Assembly (NCBI GenBank): GCA_033063855.1
Contig: CP093831.1
Location: 17,980,001 to 18,044,000 of the forward strand
Origin: Smittia aterrima
Taxonomy: Eukaryota; Arthropoda; Insecta; Diptera; Chironomidae
Direction: 5' to 3'
Length of the DNA: 64,000 bases
The translations under genes and the position numbers were made by a program. The notes beneath the pieces were generated by a model that worked only from the letters and a program-made list of their open reading frames with translations, had not been told where the DNA came from and ran no database searches. Positions 1 through 12,645 of the stretch are shown piece after piece. Numbering within the stretch: position 1 is the stretch's first letter; every line of letters begins with the position of its first letter.

Positions 1-3000
1 TGTTCGATGTTTGTTTGTCCTTGTACGCCTCCGACTTCGCCTGCACCTCCCATCAGTGTCGAGGCCGCACTGAACTCTCTGCCAAACAACATCAGAATAT
101 TCCATTGTTTACGAAATGTTATGGGTCAATGCGGTCAATAATTTAAGCTGTTCAAGGGAGGCGAGTGGAGGAAGAAAAACATAAAGAGCAAATAATTGGC
201 AAATTGCAGCTTGTTTTTTGCATCCCATGCTACAAAGCCTCGTGGGCACAGTAAATTATTTAAAACTGTGTACAAGCATGTAACATAGTTTTTATTAACT
301 GGAGAATAAACTCGGATGGAATGCGGCTCGGGAAAGTTACCCTGCGCATGATTAACAGTGCGGAGAAATTTCCCAAAAAGTGGAAACAGCGCTTTCCCCT
401 TAATTTATGTTGAGATGACATTTGGAATATTTTCTGTGATATATTTTTTTTTGGCAAACTCGGTTTCGACCTTATGCTTATGTTCACCCCACCCTCCTAA
501 ATCAATGAAATTACAATATCAATAAATGTCCACTTATAAACCACATTCGATGAAATTAATTCTCCAAAAAGAGGACAAGCCGAGAGCAAGTAGAGGAAGG
601 ACAAAAAATTGTGTATGACTCGGCAAGTTTTCCTTATTCTTTTTGTCGTCGAACGAAACGAATTGGTTGGAGATTGTCTTGAATAGGAATGGCCATTAAT
701 AAAGCCACTCGTGCGGAAAGTAATTTTTTAGGCTCTCGAGGAGAGGATGAGAACACATTTTTCGAAATGATGTATAACGCGTGTGGTTGTGAGTGCGCGG
801 GAAGCAAATATGCGATCATAAAAGTCAATATTTCACGCTTTTGTTTGAGTTTTTGGCAAAGATTGTTTGCAGAGTTGTTGAATGACAAAGCAAAGAAGGT
901 ATTTTCAAATGTCAATATCAATCGAGAATCCTCTCGAACTGTCATCTTTAAAATGAAATGTTATTGAGCCAATTGGGATTGACAGTCATGAAAAGCTTTT
1001 GAAAGAAACTCATCGTCGATCATCAAAGCTAATCGAGTCAAGAAAGTTTCTGCTCAGGTTGTTTTCTTTATATAAAGGCACTCAACAACTCTGATTGCAG
1101 GTCGATTCGTTTTGTAAAACTCAGAGATCGTTATACAAATTGATGCTTGGAGAAGGATAATATTTCATTAACCCCAAAGAGAAAGAGTGAATAAAGAAGC
1201 ATGAACTCGCTGGTTCTGCTTTGTTAAACAGTGTGTTGCGTGGATGAAACGCTTCGAGGCAACGATGAGGATAACAAATCTGAATGCTACACGAGATAGC
1301 ACGTGAATCATCCGACGCAAACACATAAAGTCCCACAGCAAATTGAATTCTGTGTAATACTCTTTCCTCCTTCCACCTCCAACTCAGACTTCTATACCCG
1401 TCGTCATTTTGTGAGTCTTTTAATCACATAGCATTAACCCGACCTCTACCCCGGCTGCTGTTCTGCTTGGCAATTGAATTAAGCTAGCAAGAAATATTCA
1501 TATCAGATGATGTATCATTTGCTTCCGTAAAAAAGCCACTCTTACCCTCCTCGAGTACGAGCAGTAGCTTTTAACATCAAATTTTCACGATTTTAATGGC
1601 GCTTGATGGAGAGAATTTGAAACAAAGTTTACGTGTACGTAATGTTTAGACGTGTATAGCTCGAATAACATTTACAGGCGTTGGGGAAGTTTAAGCAAAT
1701 ATTTGTTGCGGGTTTCCTATTCCTCCCGTCACTCTCGTCTTCACTTTAGCAATTCACTTTATAGTGATTCGAAATGCTGGTAAATTCACGATGAACCTTT
1801 AATGATCTGCAACTTCTTTCTTTTTGTTTTACGACGTTCGAGAAAGGAAATTCTTAATTCTCCGTCTTTGCAAGCCAGTCAAGACAGCAAATAATTGATA
1901 ATCTTGTTTCAGCGACGTGGCGTTAAAAATTTCACTCGCAAAATGTCAGAAGCGCTTGTAATTCGGTTCTGAAGCTAATAAAACGAAACAACGAAGGGAA
2001 AAAGCTGAGAGTAATTTAATAAAGCTCATTCATTATGAATGTAATTTTCTTGAACTTCCCATTAGAATTAGCTCGAAATTGAAATTTATTTTTCTAATTA
2101 CTTAGAAGCTGAGAATGGATAAGATGAAGCTTCGTCTTTAGATGACCAAGCAGGTCTCTCACCAAAAGGCTCTCCCACTTTTTGCGAACAAATTATTCCT
2201 TCAATTTGCTGCTCGACTGATCAATCAAAAGTCTATTAGTAGTAGCAACAAAAGGAGCGCGATGAAAGGCAAAGGTTGCCGTTGATGTGTGTTCATTTGC
2301 TTTGCCTTTCAAACGATGCGGATCGGCTAACAAATAATGGCGATGCCTTTTTAGCATTTTTCTTTCCCCCTCACAACAACCGAAAGGAATTTCAAATTTT
2401 TCTTCGTTTCATTGTATTATTCATGATATTTTGACAGATCTCGAGAAAAGAAAGCCTCATTTCTGTATTATTTATGTGCCTCGATGCTGCTCGTTATATT
2501 TATAAGGATGTTTCTGAACATTTTTCTGCCGAACTAGTAACATGTCGACGGTAGAGAGGTGGAAGGAGGGACTGGGCGATACTATGAAAGAATTATCCGA
2601 GGGTACATAATGATCAGCTTATATGAACTTAGGGCGGATGACGAGTAAGAAGGAATAGCTTGAGAAAAGAAATTCCAGTCATACCATAAATCATCTGTAG
2701 CGTGGATCATATGTGGGGGGAAAGAGACAGCGGCACAAAATTTATTTTGATTGATGAGACATTACCCGGGCAAAGCGGCCGGGGGGAGTGAGAGGGGCAT
2801 GGAAACGAAGGAAATTCTTGTCTTTCTACTCGACAGAAGAAACTGACAATAAAAAAAAGCTCAGAATTCGTTTTATGCCTTTTTAATGCTTTGAAATTTT
2901 GATGGAGAGGATTTATTTTTAAGACGGCTTTGGGTGGACTTTGAATTACTTGATTTCTTCCTTAGGGCTTAAAAGCATGACGTTTTATGAGAGAATAGTT

Positions 3001-6000
3001 AAAAAACAGCGAAACTACCATTAAATTTATTATGAGTAATTGGAGTTTCGAGGAAACTCGCGAGATTGAAAAAGTTTTCTGGATCACGTCTGCAACCTTC
3101 ATCGTTATTAACGCGTTTCTTCCTCTTTCGATTGTCCTGTGTCGCCGGAAATTAGTTGTTCATTTATTATTTCATAGGAATCGCTCTCTTCCTTGAACCT
3201 TTGTTTAACCTTCCGTCTAAAATTTGCCCTTTCAAGCTTCGGATACATAATTTTCGTTGATAAAATCATCGACAGTTCCAAAAAATTGAGTCGGAGAGGA
3301 GGAAAAGGATCGAAAAGAAAAGCAATCGACCCCAAAAACTGCGTCAACGATTTTTCATAAGCCGAGGGCAAATAGGCGCGTCAATAAATCAGTCATCGTG
3401 ATAATGAACAATAGAAGGAGGATAATAAATTAATTATGATTGAATAATTAATCAAACGTTAGCTGGCATTCATGATTGAGATGTTTATCGTAGATCAAGT
3501 TTTACGTTTAGAGCACTTCTGGTTTCTCTTCAACTTTCCTTAAACGCAAGTCAATAGGGAAAAGTTTGAATTGCTTTTAGAGCTTTCAAATTGAAAACTC
3601 GAACAGGAAATTTGCTGTGGAGCCTTTTGCTAACCAACTACGATACAAATGACAGAGAAACTTGTGATTCCATCCGTTTCTGTCGGAACAGTAGCTTCCG
3701 TCTCTTTTCACGTTCACATTATTCAATGTTCACCACAATAACATGTGAGATAATTATAATTATTGCGATGAGTAGAGGATTTCAACATGACATGAAGTTA
3801 TAATTGAAGTGATGTCGAGAGTTTTCCAATATCACGAGTGCTATCATCATAATGGAACAGGCAATGTAAAAGTTTCCACTCAAGGCGAGAGAAAGAAAAA
3901 TTTCAACACTTCAAATCTCAAGAGGCGAACTTTTCAATTTACTGTTACATAGGAAAAAAATATCATGCCTTATCTTTAATCTTGAGAAGGAGAGTTTATG
4001 TTTATAAAAGTATAAAATTTGAGGAACAGCGAGGAGAAAGTTTCCCTTTTCCTTTGGTAAGGAGATTTCAAAGGTCTCATTAAAACTTATTCGAGCGTTG
4101 AATCTTTCGAGCTTTCTTTTCCATTTCATGTTTCTGGAGGTTGAAGAACGTCGAGCGGGAGCGTCATAATTGAAAAGAAATGTGTACAATGTAACCGTCT
4201 TCGTCCTAATTGAAATTTCTCTAGAGAATTTAATTTGATGACGCCCGCAACGATGACGGTTCTTCGTTTCGCTGCTGTTCAAATAAAAGCATCTTTAAGA
4301 GCTTTTTGCACTTAGAAAGCAGAATAAAACGGTCGAGAGAAACTTTCGTCTTGAACAATCAACTGAAAATTCATTACGATGTTTGCTCTCCGCAAAATCT
4401 TACCGAACCCGCTTATTTTGAATCACAAGATATTCACGAAGACTTTAAAGTTTCTCCCACTGACAGCAGCTTGCTGAGCTCAAATGTAGACACACATTGG
4501 AAGGCAAAGTTTTAGTTAAGCACAAACTCTTTTGACACGACTTTCACAAACGTTATGGTGAGCTACAGCAATGCAATTCCAGTGAATGAGAGAACAACAT
4601 CATTATGCTTAACATCTGTTTCGTGCAAGTTGAAAATTTATATTGTACAAACGTAGCTCTTGCAATACCAACTTTTTTGTTTGCATGATGTGCTTTGGTG
4701 TGTGTTGCGAGGCATGAACGATACAGATAATCTGCATAGTTTCCTTTCCCAGTACACTCAGACTTTTTACTTTTTACCATTCTCGTTCGCTTTTCCTCTC
4801 GCAATCTCGACGGTCATAAAAAATTCATTGAAATTAAATTCTTCTGTGGGGAATAATTTTTCGTGCATATTTGTATTTACAGAGTTCTATAAAAATTCTC
4901 ACCTTTTATTTGCCAATGAAATTGTTGTTTTTGTTATTTGAAGCGTGAATTGAAAGTTTCATCCATTCAGCAAAAGCTTTAAATTGGGGAGGCGATCACG
5001 AGTCAGAGAACGCACAAGTGAGAAGAAAACGATTACCATCGATGAATTTGGAGAGAGATTGCTGAGGCATGACATTAGACTTTTCCATGCGTTACATTAT
5101 TTATGAATGCCCTCTCGTTAACGTTGTGAGAAAATTCTGCTGATTTCTGCTTTCAAATAACACTTCTCGATTTCGATGGAAAATTCCTTCGCCCCGGAAA
5201 CTTGTCACGGAACCAACAACTTTGAATCTATTATTTAGGAATCCTCTGTCCTCGAATTTCACTTAAAACTTTCAACAAGGCCTTGGGGCTGGAGTGTTGG
5301 TTGTATGACTTGAATGCGAGAAAGTGAGCGAGTGGGATAAATCCACCCCGTTGATGAAATTTTCGTTTAAAATTAATTTCATCAAGAAGCATAATGTGAT
5401 AACGTTTAACGAGATCCCGAAACATATCCGTTGACAGTGAAAAAATAGAGAAAATGACAATTAAGTCCTCTCAGGCAATCACATTTACACAATATCAAAG
5501 TATAATTACATTAAGAGAAACTTTCAGAGCGAGGCTGAGCCATTCAACGAGACGGCAGAAAAAGCAGGGAAAATTAATGAAAATTTTTCGCTCAACATTT
5601 TTCGGAATTTGGAATTTAATTAGTCGGAGTCCGATGGGATTAGAGAATGAGGTTTTGCTCGAGTCTAATTATTCTGATCGCTCGAATATGGTTGGCGTCA
5701 GAGAAAGAGAGAAAGAGAGCTGAAGAAATGGGGGCCAAAGTTTCAAACTCATTATTCTGCAATTATCAAGTTTTGAGGGCGAAGGAGTGAGTGAGCGAGA
5801 GAAGGCTCAATTCGTATTATCAACAGCAAAAAAAGAGCAGAAAATTGGCTAAATTTCATTTATTCATTCCTCGTCAATGATACTCGCTCGATGTGGGTTG
5901 AATATATTTTATGTAATGAGGCGCTTTCCTTTTCTCTCCGCACTTACAAAAGAGATTTCATTTGAAGTCTTCAAAAACAAAGGCGAACGATTTTCACAAA

Positions 6001-9000
6001 GAAATTTGTCTCCATTGTTTGGGTTTCATTTGAAAGAAGCAGGAGGAGTGAGGTGAAAAGAAAAAAATTTCCCCGCCAAACATTTGTCGTCATTAGAAGA
6101 GCAATGAGTGCGGTGAGATAATGCTAGTCGAGAAGTTAAAATTGAAAGAGCATTCGAGGAAACAAAAGGATAGAAGAAGAGAAATTAAGTCATTGTTTTT
6201 GCCATTTTCGTTCGGGAAAGTGATTCATGCATTATAAAGCATTGTTGGTTTTTCCTAGTTTTCCACTCCATTTGTGTGTGAGAGAAGAAAGTTTCTGTGC
6301 GGTCGGAAAAATTTCATTATTATGCATGGAGGGGCAAAGCTTTATTTGTGATTTCCTTTGATGTTTCGAACAGATAAGTCCCAACATCTTCTTCGTTCCC
6401 GTCCTCACGTCGCCCCTCCACAGGGAGCCGCAAGTAAGATTTGTTATGTAGGTCAGAGTTGTCTGAGAAAGATGTTTCATGTTAGATATCGCCAGCTCCT
6501 CGCTTTACTCATTATTATCAAGAATCGATAAAATTATTATCATTGTATTGTCTTAAACCCTCATAAAGGAAAACTTTACATTCCTTTTTCACAAATGGAT
6601 GGAATTGCCAAACTTTTGAGGGTAATCATGAAATAATCGGAATTAATTCAGATAGGCGAGTGAAAACAAAGGGAAGAAACTTTTCCCCTTCGCTTCGAGG
6701 GGCCTTCGAATAATAGAAGTTGAGAAAGTTGTTATTGTTTGCGATATTTCCTCGTGCATAACGAAACTTTTTTTTCAAGATTAGAGATTATAACTTTTCA
6801 GCTTCTTTGCTTGCTGCGTCCTCCCCTCCCCCTCCCTCACTCGTTCATTTGGTTTCACTCCTAACCTCAGTCGCTTTTAATTTTCTCTTAAACCTTCCCG
6901 GATGAGCAATTGAAATTTGTTTCGAGGAGGACCTGGAGCGCTTAAAAACCTCAGCTAAAGTCTGCTGTTCATTGCGGAAAAACAAATGCCGGAAACTCCT
7001 AATTTATATTCACGGCGACAAAGAAGAGAGAGAATGTTCATAAATAACAAGTTTTAAACGTTTCAGGGCGAGGGACGCGTAAAAGGTTTGACAACTCAGA
7101 TTTAATATCAGAAACTGTCAAATGGGTTGGAAGAGAGTTATTAATGCTCCGACGTAATTTATAGAAGCTTCCTTTCCATTTCTCGGTAAAACTTCAAAGT
7201 GAATTTTAATGAGTGTCGAGGCAAAGCATGAGTAACGACCGCATATGTGAGTAATTAGGTTTACTTTATGGTTTTAACGAGCTACTCAAGAGCACCATTC
7301 AAGAGCTGTTGGATGTTAAAACACTTCCGCCTCTAATTTAATTAACTTTCCATTGAAGCTTTTGTGGAGAAAATTGCTGACGATAGAGAAGAAAAAAATT
7401 CCACGCTCTGAATATTTCTTTCCCCTTTTAGCCTTTGAAATAAATTTTCTAAAACGTCTTCAGATTTATTTTTTTTGCCTGTAATTTCCTCTTTATTGGC
7501 GAAGCAGCACATGGAAGCAGGTGTGCGCCTTCTCCCTCTGTCTCTTATTTTGTGTGTCTACCACTTGCTGAAGCCAGAAAAAACGCGATGCGGAAAGCGA
7601 AGAACTCTAATGACATTAAATTAAATTCTTCTCCCCGCCAACAATAATTTATCGTGTATGCCGTTACCGGGTTGAGAAAACAAATCGCTTTGATTCATTT
7701 AATGACGAAAGGGAGTTGCTTTATCGTCGCAATAAGAAATAGTTGCGTCCCGTCGTCTGCGGAAAAGAAAGTCAACGACTTGGAAGTCTCGCATTATGTG
7801 GGATGGCTCGAGTTTGATCAGCCATCCACAATACGGCAGCTTCAGCCAAATAAATCGTTTCGAGTTCAGAATCCTCAAAGGAAAAGAAAAGGAAAATTCC
7901 TTTTTTCAATTTGTCAACGCGTTGGATCATTCAGATGAAAACCAGTGAAATGTGAACATATTTAATCGACGAGTCTTTTTAAACATTTCTTTGTGACTGA
8001 CGATCATCGGATGATTCACATCTACAGAACATCAATTACCTTAACCCGAATTAGAGGATGTGATTGTAAAATATGTCACACGATTCCAACATTGTGGCTT
8101 TGAGATTGTTGTTATCAGAGAGCTTTACGGGAATTGTCGTGCTCGAATGGCGATTCGACCGATAATCGCATAGTTCAGGTAAATTGAGATTCCTCTTTTG
8201 TGCTTTGTATCTATCGCATGCGAAAGTAGATAAGCAGAAATAAATTATACATTTTATGCTTGCTGCAGCTGAAGATAGAAACAAGAATAACGAGAGCATC
8301 TTATCCACCGGCAGGATGAAATTTTCATCTGGATATTTCCGAAATATGAGGAAAAAATGGTAATAATAAATGGATCTTTGCTGATTCTGCTTGCACAGAG
8401 CTTTGAGAACAGCAAAGGAGAGGAGAAATATGGCTTTGCAAGCGAGATTTACTGAAGCTCAATGTGAATTTCCTAAGACGATCTCAAGCATGAGACGTTC
8501 ATTCTCTCAACACAGGAGACTATAAAATATTAAATCGTGAAACATTTTCTGCGGGATGAAGCAGCAAAATGTGTTGGCTGATATTAAATTTTCATAAAAA
8601 AGAAACTACAAGCGTATGCAGTGACTTCCCCAAGAAAAGTTATTGCTCAATTTTTTTTTGTCTCTTCTATCGGAATATTTCGACTCCCAACACCCATCAT
8701 TGAAATATGATTTAAAATTCTCCCTTGAAAATATTGCATACAGATAAAGTGAGAGGAGCCCGAACGACCGATAAATCTTTACAACTTTTATTTCCAGTTC
8801 ATTGGGGATGACATTTAGTGTTGAAAATTCTGCTCCACAGCACGAGTGAGGGGAAAATCCAATCGAGATTTTCATTTTTTTTATCCACCTCCTGCTACAA
8901 AAGCTGAAGCTGCTACTGCCACCATCCGATATTTTAAGCTGAGAAGAAAGAGCGTCGTGTGCATTGTGAAAGCTCAGCACATTATAAACAGAAAGATTAT

Positions 9001-10320
9001 TTTTCTGTTTCGCTTTTTTTCCTTGTGTCCCATGCTCTCTTACACTTTGTCCGAACGAATTTTATTTACCGTCGAGTCGAGAAAAATGTTCTTTCTCGTC
9101 TTTCCTTCCTTTCATATTAATGGTATTTTTCAGCTTCTTGTCTTCGCCCCCAAATACACAATTCCCCCGTCTCCTTAATTACATTCATTTCCTGTCTATG
9201 CATTTTCAGCGCCACTGATGAGAGCGATCTGAGATGAGAAGCAAAGACGAAGCATGTTGTTATCAAGACTGAAAGTTCATCTCTAATTTAATACGAAGAC
9301 GATGACAAGAACGAGAGACAGAAGAATCCAACTCGACGGTTTGGTAAAATGAGGTCACCTTTGTGATCTTCTCTCGTTGTAATTTATGCCCTCGCTAACA
9401 CATAAACTTTAATCTCGAACATCATAATATTTCATCAACTTTCCTTGTAAATATCTTGGAGAGCGTGAGTAAAGTTTTCTTTCAGTTAGAGAAAAGAAAG
9501 TTTATGACTTAAGAGCGAGAAAAGCAAAGCGAAAGGATAATAAAGTTGGAGATCATGATTTTTACATCTAAATTAAATAAAAATCCATAAAAAACTTATG
9601 AAGCAGAAGATAAGTCATGATGAATATGTTCGCTGACTACGCCATCAAATCGTATGTTGACCCAGCCATGGAATAGAAGTGGAAGAAACTTCTCTTTCTC
9701 ATGGGAGAAGAAGAAAACGCTTAATCCATTATGTCGGCAGAGAAAATGTGAGGCGGAAAATGAATGAAGTAAGCAGATATTTACATTTAACTCGTAAAAC
9801 ATGTAATTCGCCCCAAATAAAATTAGAACAATGCTTTCGACCTTCCGGCGATGCCGTTCCCATGTTAATTTTTCTCTCAATTACATGAAAGCCGATGTTG
9901 AATGATGTTCTTCAACCCGCAAGTGAAAGAGAGTCGTCATAAAAACTTAACAAGGCTCATGTCGATGAGACAACATATTTTAATTCATTCATTAAAGGGT
10001 TTATGAGAGCATTGCGCATTCTTGTTTCCGTAAGCACAGTTTATTCTTCTCTAGTTTGTTGTGCTTTTAACGTTTGCATCTTTGTTGTCGCTCTAGCAGT
10101 TGTCGTCGTCGACGTCTGGTTCTGGCATCATCAAACACAATCCTCTCATAAAGATGTGAGCATTAAAATAATTATTTTGGGACTAGGGCTTTGCCAAATG
10201 GTATTAAAAACTTAATGTAGTTGCTTGCTCTGATTACTTTTTCAGGTTTAAAGAAATGGAAAATCTTTAGAGACATGTACAACTTTGTGACAGTGGAAAT
10301 CTTTTTACTAGAAGGATGCT

Positions 10321-10445
10321 TTGAAAGAATAGCAAATTTGTTTTAAGAATCTCTGGAACATTCATATTTGTCTAGTTGATGAGAGATGCTGTTGCGGCAC
10401 GAGAAACTTTGTCCGTGCAATGAAAGATGTGGTTGCCTGAGTAGG
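10321..10445 (+). repeat. Diverged direct repeat 1, copy a
   Basis: This stretch aligns by eye with 11312-11441 in the same orientation. Both begin TTGAAA.AATAGCAA, pass through TCTAG, share a GATGC.GTTGC block, and end with AAAGATGTGG.TGC followed by GAGTAG. Small gaps separate the matches. It has no coding capacity and no terminal inverted repeats, so its origin is unknown. Confidence 0.55.
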
Positions 10446-11311
10446 AATGAAAAAGATGCTTTGACTCCTTCGTTCATTTTTGAATTGCTCCTTCACAAGA
10501 GTAGTCAAGAAGATTTGACGTAACTGAAGCATAAATCAAAACATTCATTGATTCCGTCTCCAGCAATGTCAAAAAAAATTAAAAGCTTTTTGATAAAATG
10601 GAATTATGTTCTCGTGAATTGCGGAACTCCAAATCCGGATGCTGATACAAGTGTGAAAATAAAATTTTTGTCGTTTTTCTGAGCAGGTACGTACAAGCGG
10701 AAGACACTCGGTCAGTTGCTAGGCGGAACTCTTTTTTCTGTAATTTGATCAATGCTAAACGTAATAATCTTCATAACCAGGTTCACGATTCACCGATTCC
10801 ACAAACCGTGCGTGTCCTAAGTAATTAACAATAGTTCGTGATGAAAGAGCTTGATATGAGAAAGAAAATTTTACCATACAAAGAATGATTCGGGATGAGA
10901 TCGAGAATAAACTTTACGTCATTCAATCTTCAATTTTTCAAAGTCAGCTAACGATCCATCCATTGCCAATGAATGTCACGATAGTCTAAGATGTCCTAAC
11001 TAAAATCCGCTTGCGGCGATAGCCAGACTCTAATGTATTTGTATATAAATCGCATTTGCTTTCTATAAATGAACGAGGGATTTGATAAAAGTTTCCACCT
11101 TTTCACCACTCCACCTCAGCCCCAAAGCGACTGAGAAGCTCAAAACGAGAATTACGATTCGTAACTGAAATCAACTGACTAAGGACTAAAACAAGCTATT
11201 CCAATTTATAGTGTCGACCGGTTCGATTCAAACCTTCTAAAACAAAGTTTGGTTTAATGCCACATAGTTTAAAAGAGTAGCAGAAAGTTTGAAACGTTAG
11301 CAAATTTGAGT

Positions 11312-11441
11312 TTGAAACAATAGCAACTTAGTTTGAGAATCTGTGGGATATTCGTAATCGTCTAGAATATAAAAGATGCAGTTGCTCTTCGATCAGTTTC
11401 ATCCACATAATCAAAGATGTGGCTGCTTCAGGTTTGAGTAG
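11312..11441 (+). repeat. Diverged direct repeat 1, copy b
   Basis: Partner of 10321-10445, lying about 1 kb downstream in the same orientation. The shared blocks keep the same order with small gaps. It may be an old local duplication or two relics of one dispersed repeat. Confidence 0.55.
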
Positions 11442-12179
11442 CGATTTTTCGAATGAAGGACTTTCCTAATTAAATTATATCGAATTCAATTGAATTTAAC
11501 AAATTATCTTCAATTTTAGAAGATTTTATTGCCGGCTATAAAATCTCTTGCTTCAACCTTTCCATCAACTACCGTAATGAAATATTTCTTTCTCCTTTTC
11601 TTCTCAGTTTGATTGCTATCAGTTCCGCATCCACGAACGGGTCGCAGAGAAAAATGTCACGAGCTCCCTGTGCGTAAACGTAAACAGTCAAAAAAGGTAA
11701 AAGGAAATTATTCATGAGAGTTACAGTATTTCATGACCAGCATCCCAAATGTAATGATAACGGCGACCGCAGAAAAATCACGTATTGATTTTTGATTTCT
11801 CCTTCGTGTGGAAATTCTGACGAAACGACAAAAGTTTATTCAGAGATGTCTTCGAATACAAAATCCAATTGAAATGCACGAACGCTTTCATTTTCCTCGC
11901 ATTTGCAAAATCAAAACAATCTGATACGATGGACTCTAAAAATGGAACGAAGACGTGCCAATATAGTCATCAACGTCTTTTTTGTTGTTTACTTTCTGTC
12001 TTTATCAATTCATGGATTTGCTTACAAAACAACAGCTTACTTTGAATTGAATTATGAAAACAAAGGCTTTTCCAACGAACTCAAGATCCACGTTCCATGT
12101 TGCTTGGACTTTAATTTAAGAGAATTCTCTTTCTGTCTCCTTTAAAGTTGCTATAAAAGGAAAAGAGAGCGTCAGTGCA

Positions 12180-12280
12180 CGTGTTTACGTAATTTATTTA
12201 TCATGTAAATACACGAGACGAGAGAAAATTGAGAGAAAACTCACTAATACAAATGAATCATTAAGGAATAATTTTCTTTC
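12180..12280 (+). repeat. Diverged direct repeat 2, copy a
   Basis: This aligns with 12545-12645. Shared blocks include GTAA.TACACG, GAGAAAAT.GAGAG.AAAACTCAC, and an AAGGA.TAAT-like block near the end. No coding function is seen. Confidence 0.5.
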
Positions 12281-12544
12281 AAAAATCTACAGTTTGTGCT
12301 TTGATTTAAATATTTTTATTTTTTAATCTTCGCGATTTAGGAATATTTTTAAATAAATAAGAATTCACGAAACATGTCGAAACAAATTAATCTTTCATCA
12401 TATATTAAAAATAGATTATGATGACTTTTAACCTTAAATGAAATCCAAATATATATTGCGACGTGACAATCAGTTCGCGTGAGAATCTTATTTAAAACGG
12501 AGCTCGTAGAAGTGATTTTGTTCATCGATAGGTGAGCTTGAGTA

Positions 12545-12645
12545 AATTTTATTTCTGATATATCAAACGTGTAACTACACGCGTCAAGAGAAAATAGAGA
12601 GGAAAACTCACCGACACAGAGAGAGCCTCAAGGAAAAATCATCCT
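12545..12645 (+). repeat. Diverged direct repeat 2, copy b
   Basis: Second copy of the repeat at 12180-12280, same orientation, about 365 bases downstream. The best-kept block is the purine-rich GAGAAAATAGAGAGGAAAACTC-like core. It may be a decayed non-autonomous element or a local duplication. Confidence 0.5.

Noticed and set aside
3911..4282. 123-codon minus-strand frame
   Set aside because: No signal peptide, domain or splice evidence, and AT-rich composition readily gives frames of this size.
8606..8980. 124-codon minus-strand frame
   Set aside because: No recognisable domain, and it overlaps another unrelated frame on the opposite strand.
10003..10215. 70-codon hydrophobic frame
   Set aside because: Val-rich hydrophobicity can arise from the GTT/GTC run in the DNA; no supporting context.
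11211..11245. GGTTCGATTCAAACC, resembling a tRNA B box
   Set aside because: No matching A box or cloverleaf stems at the expected distance upstream.
11903..12145. 80-codon frame with a hydrophobic start (FFVVYFLSLSIHGFAY)
   Set aside because: Looks like a signal peptide, but the rest has no family features and no downstream exon could be joined.
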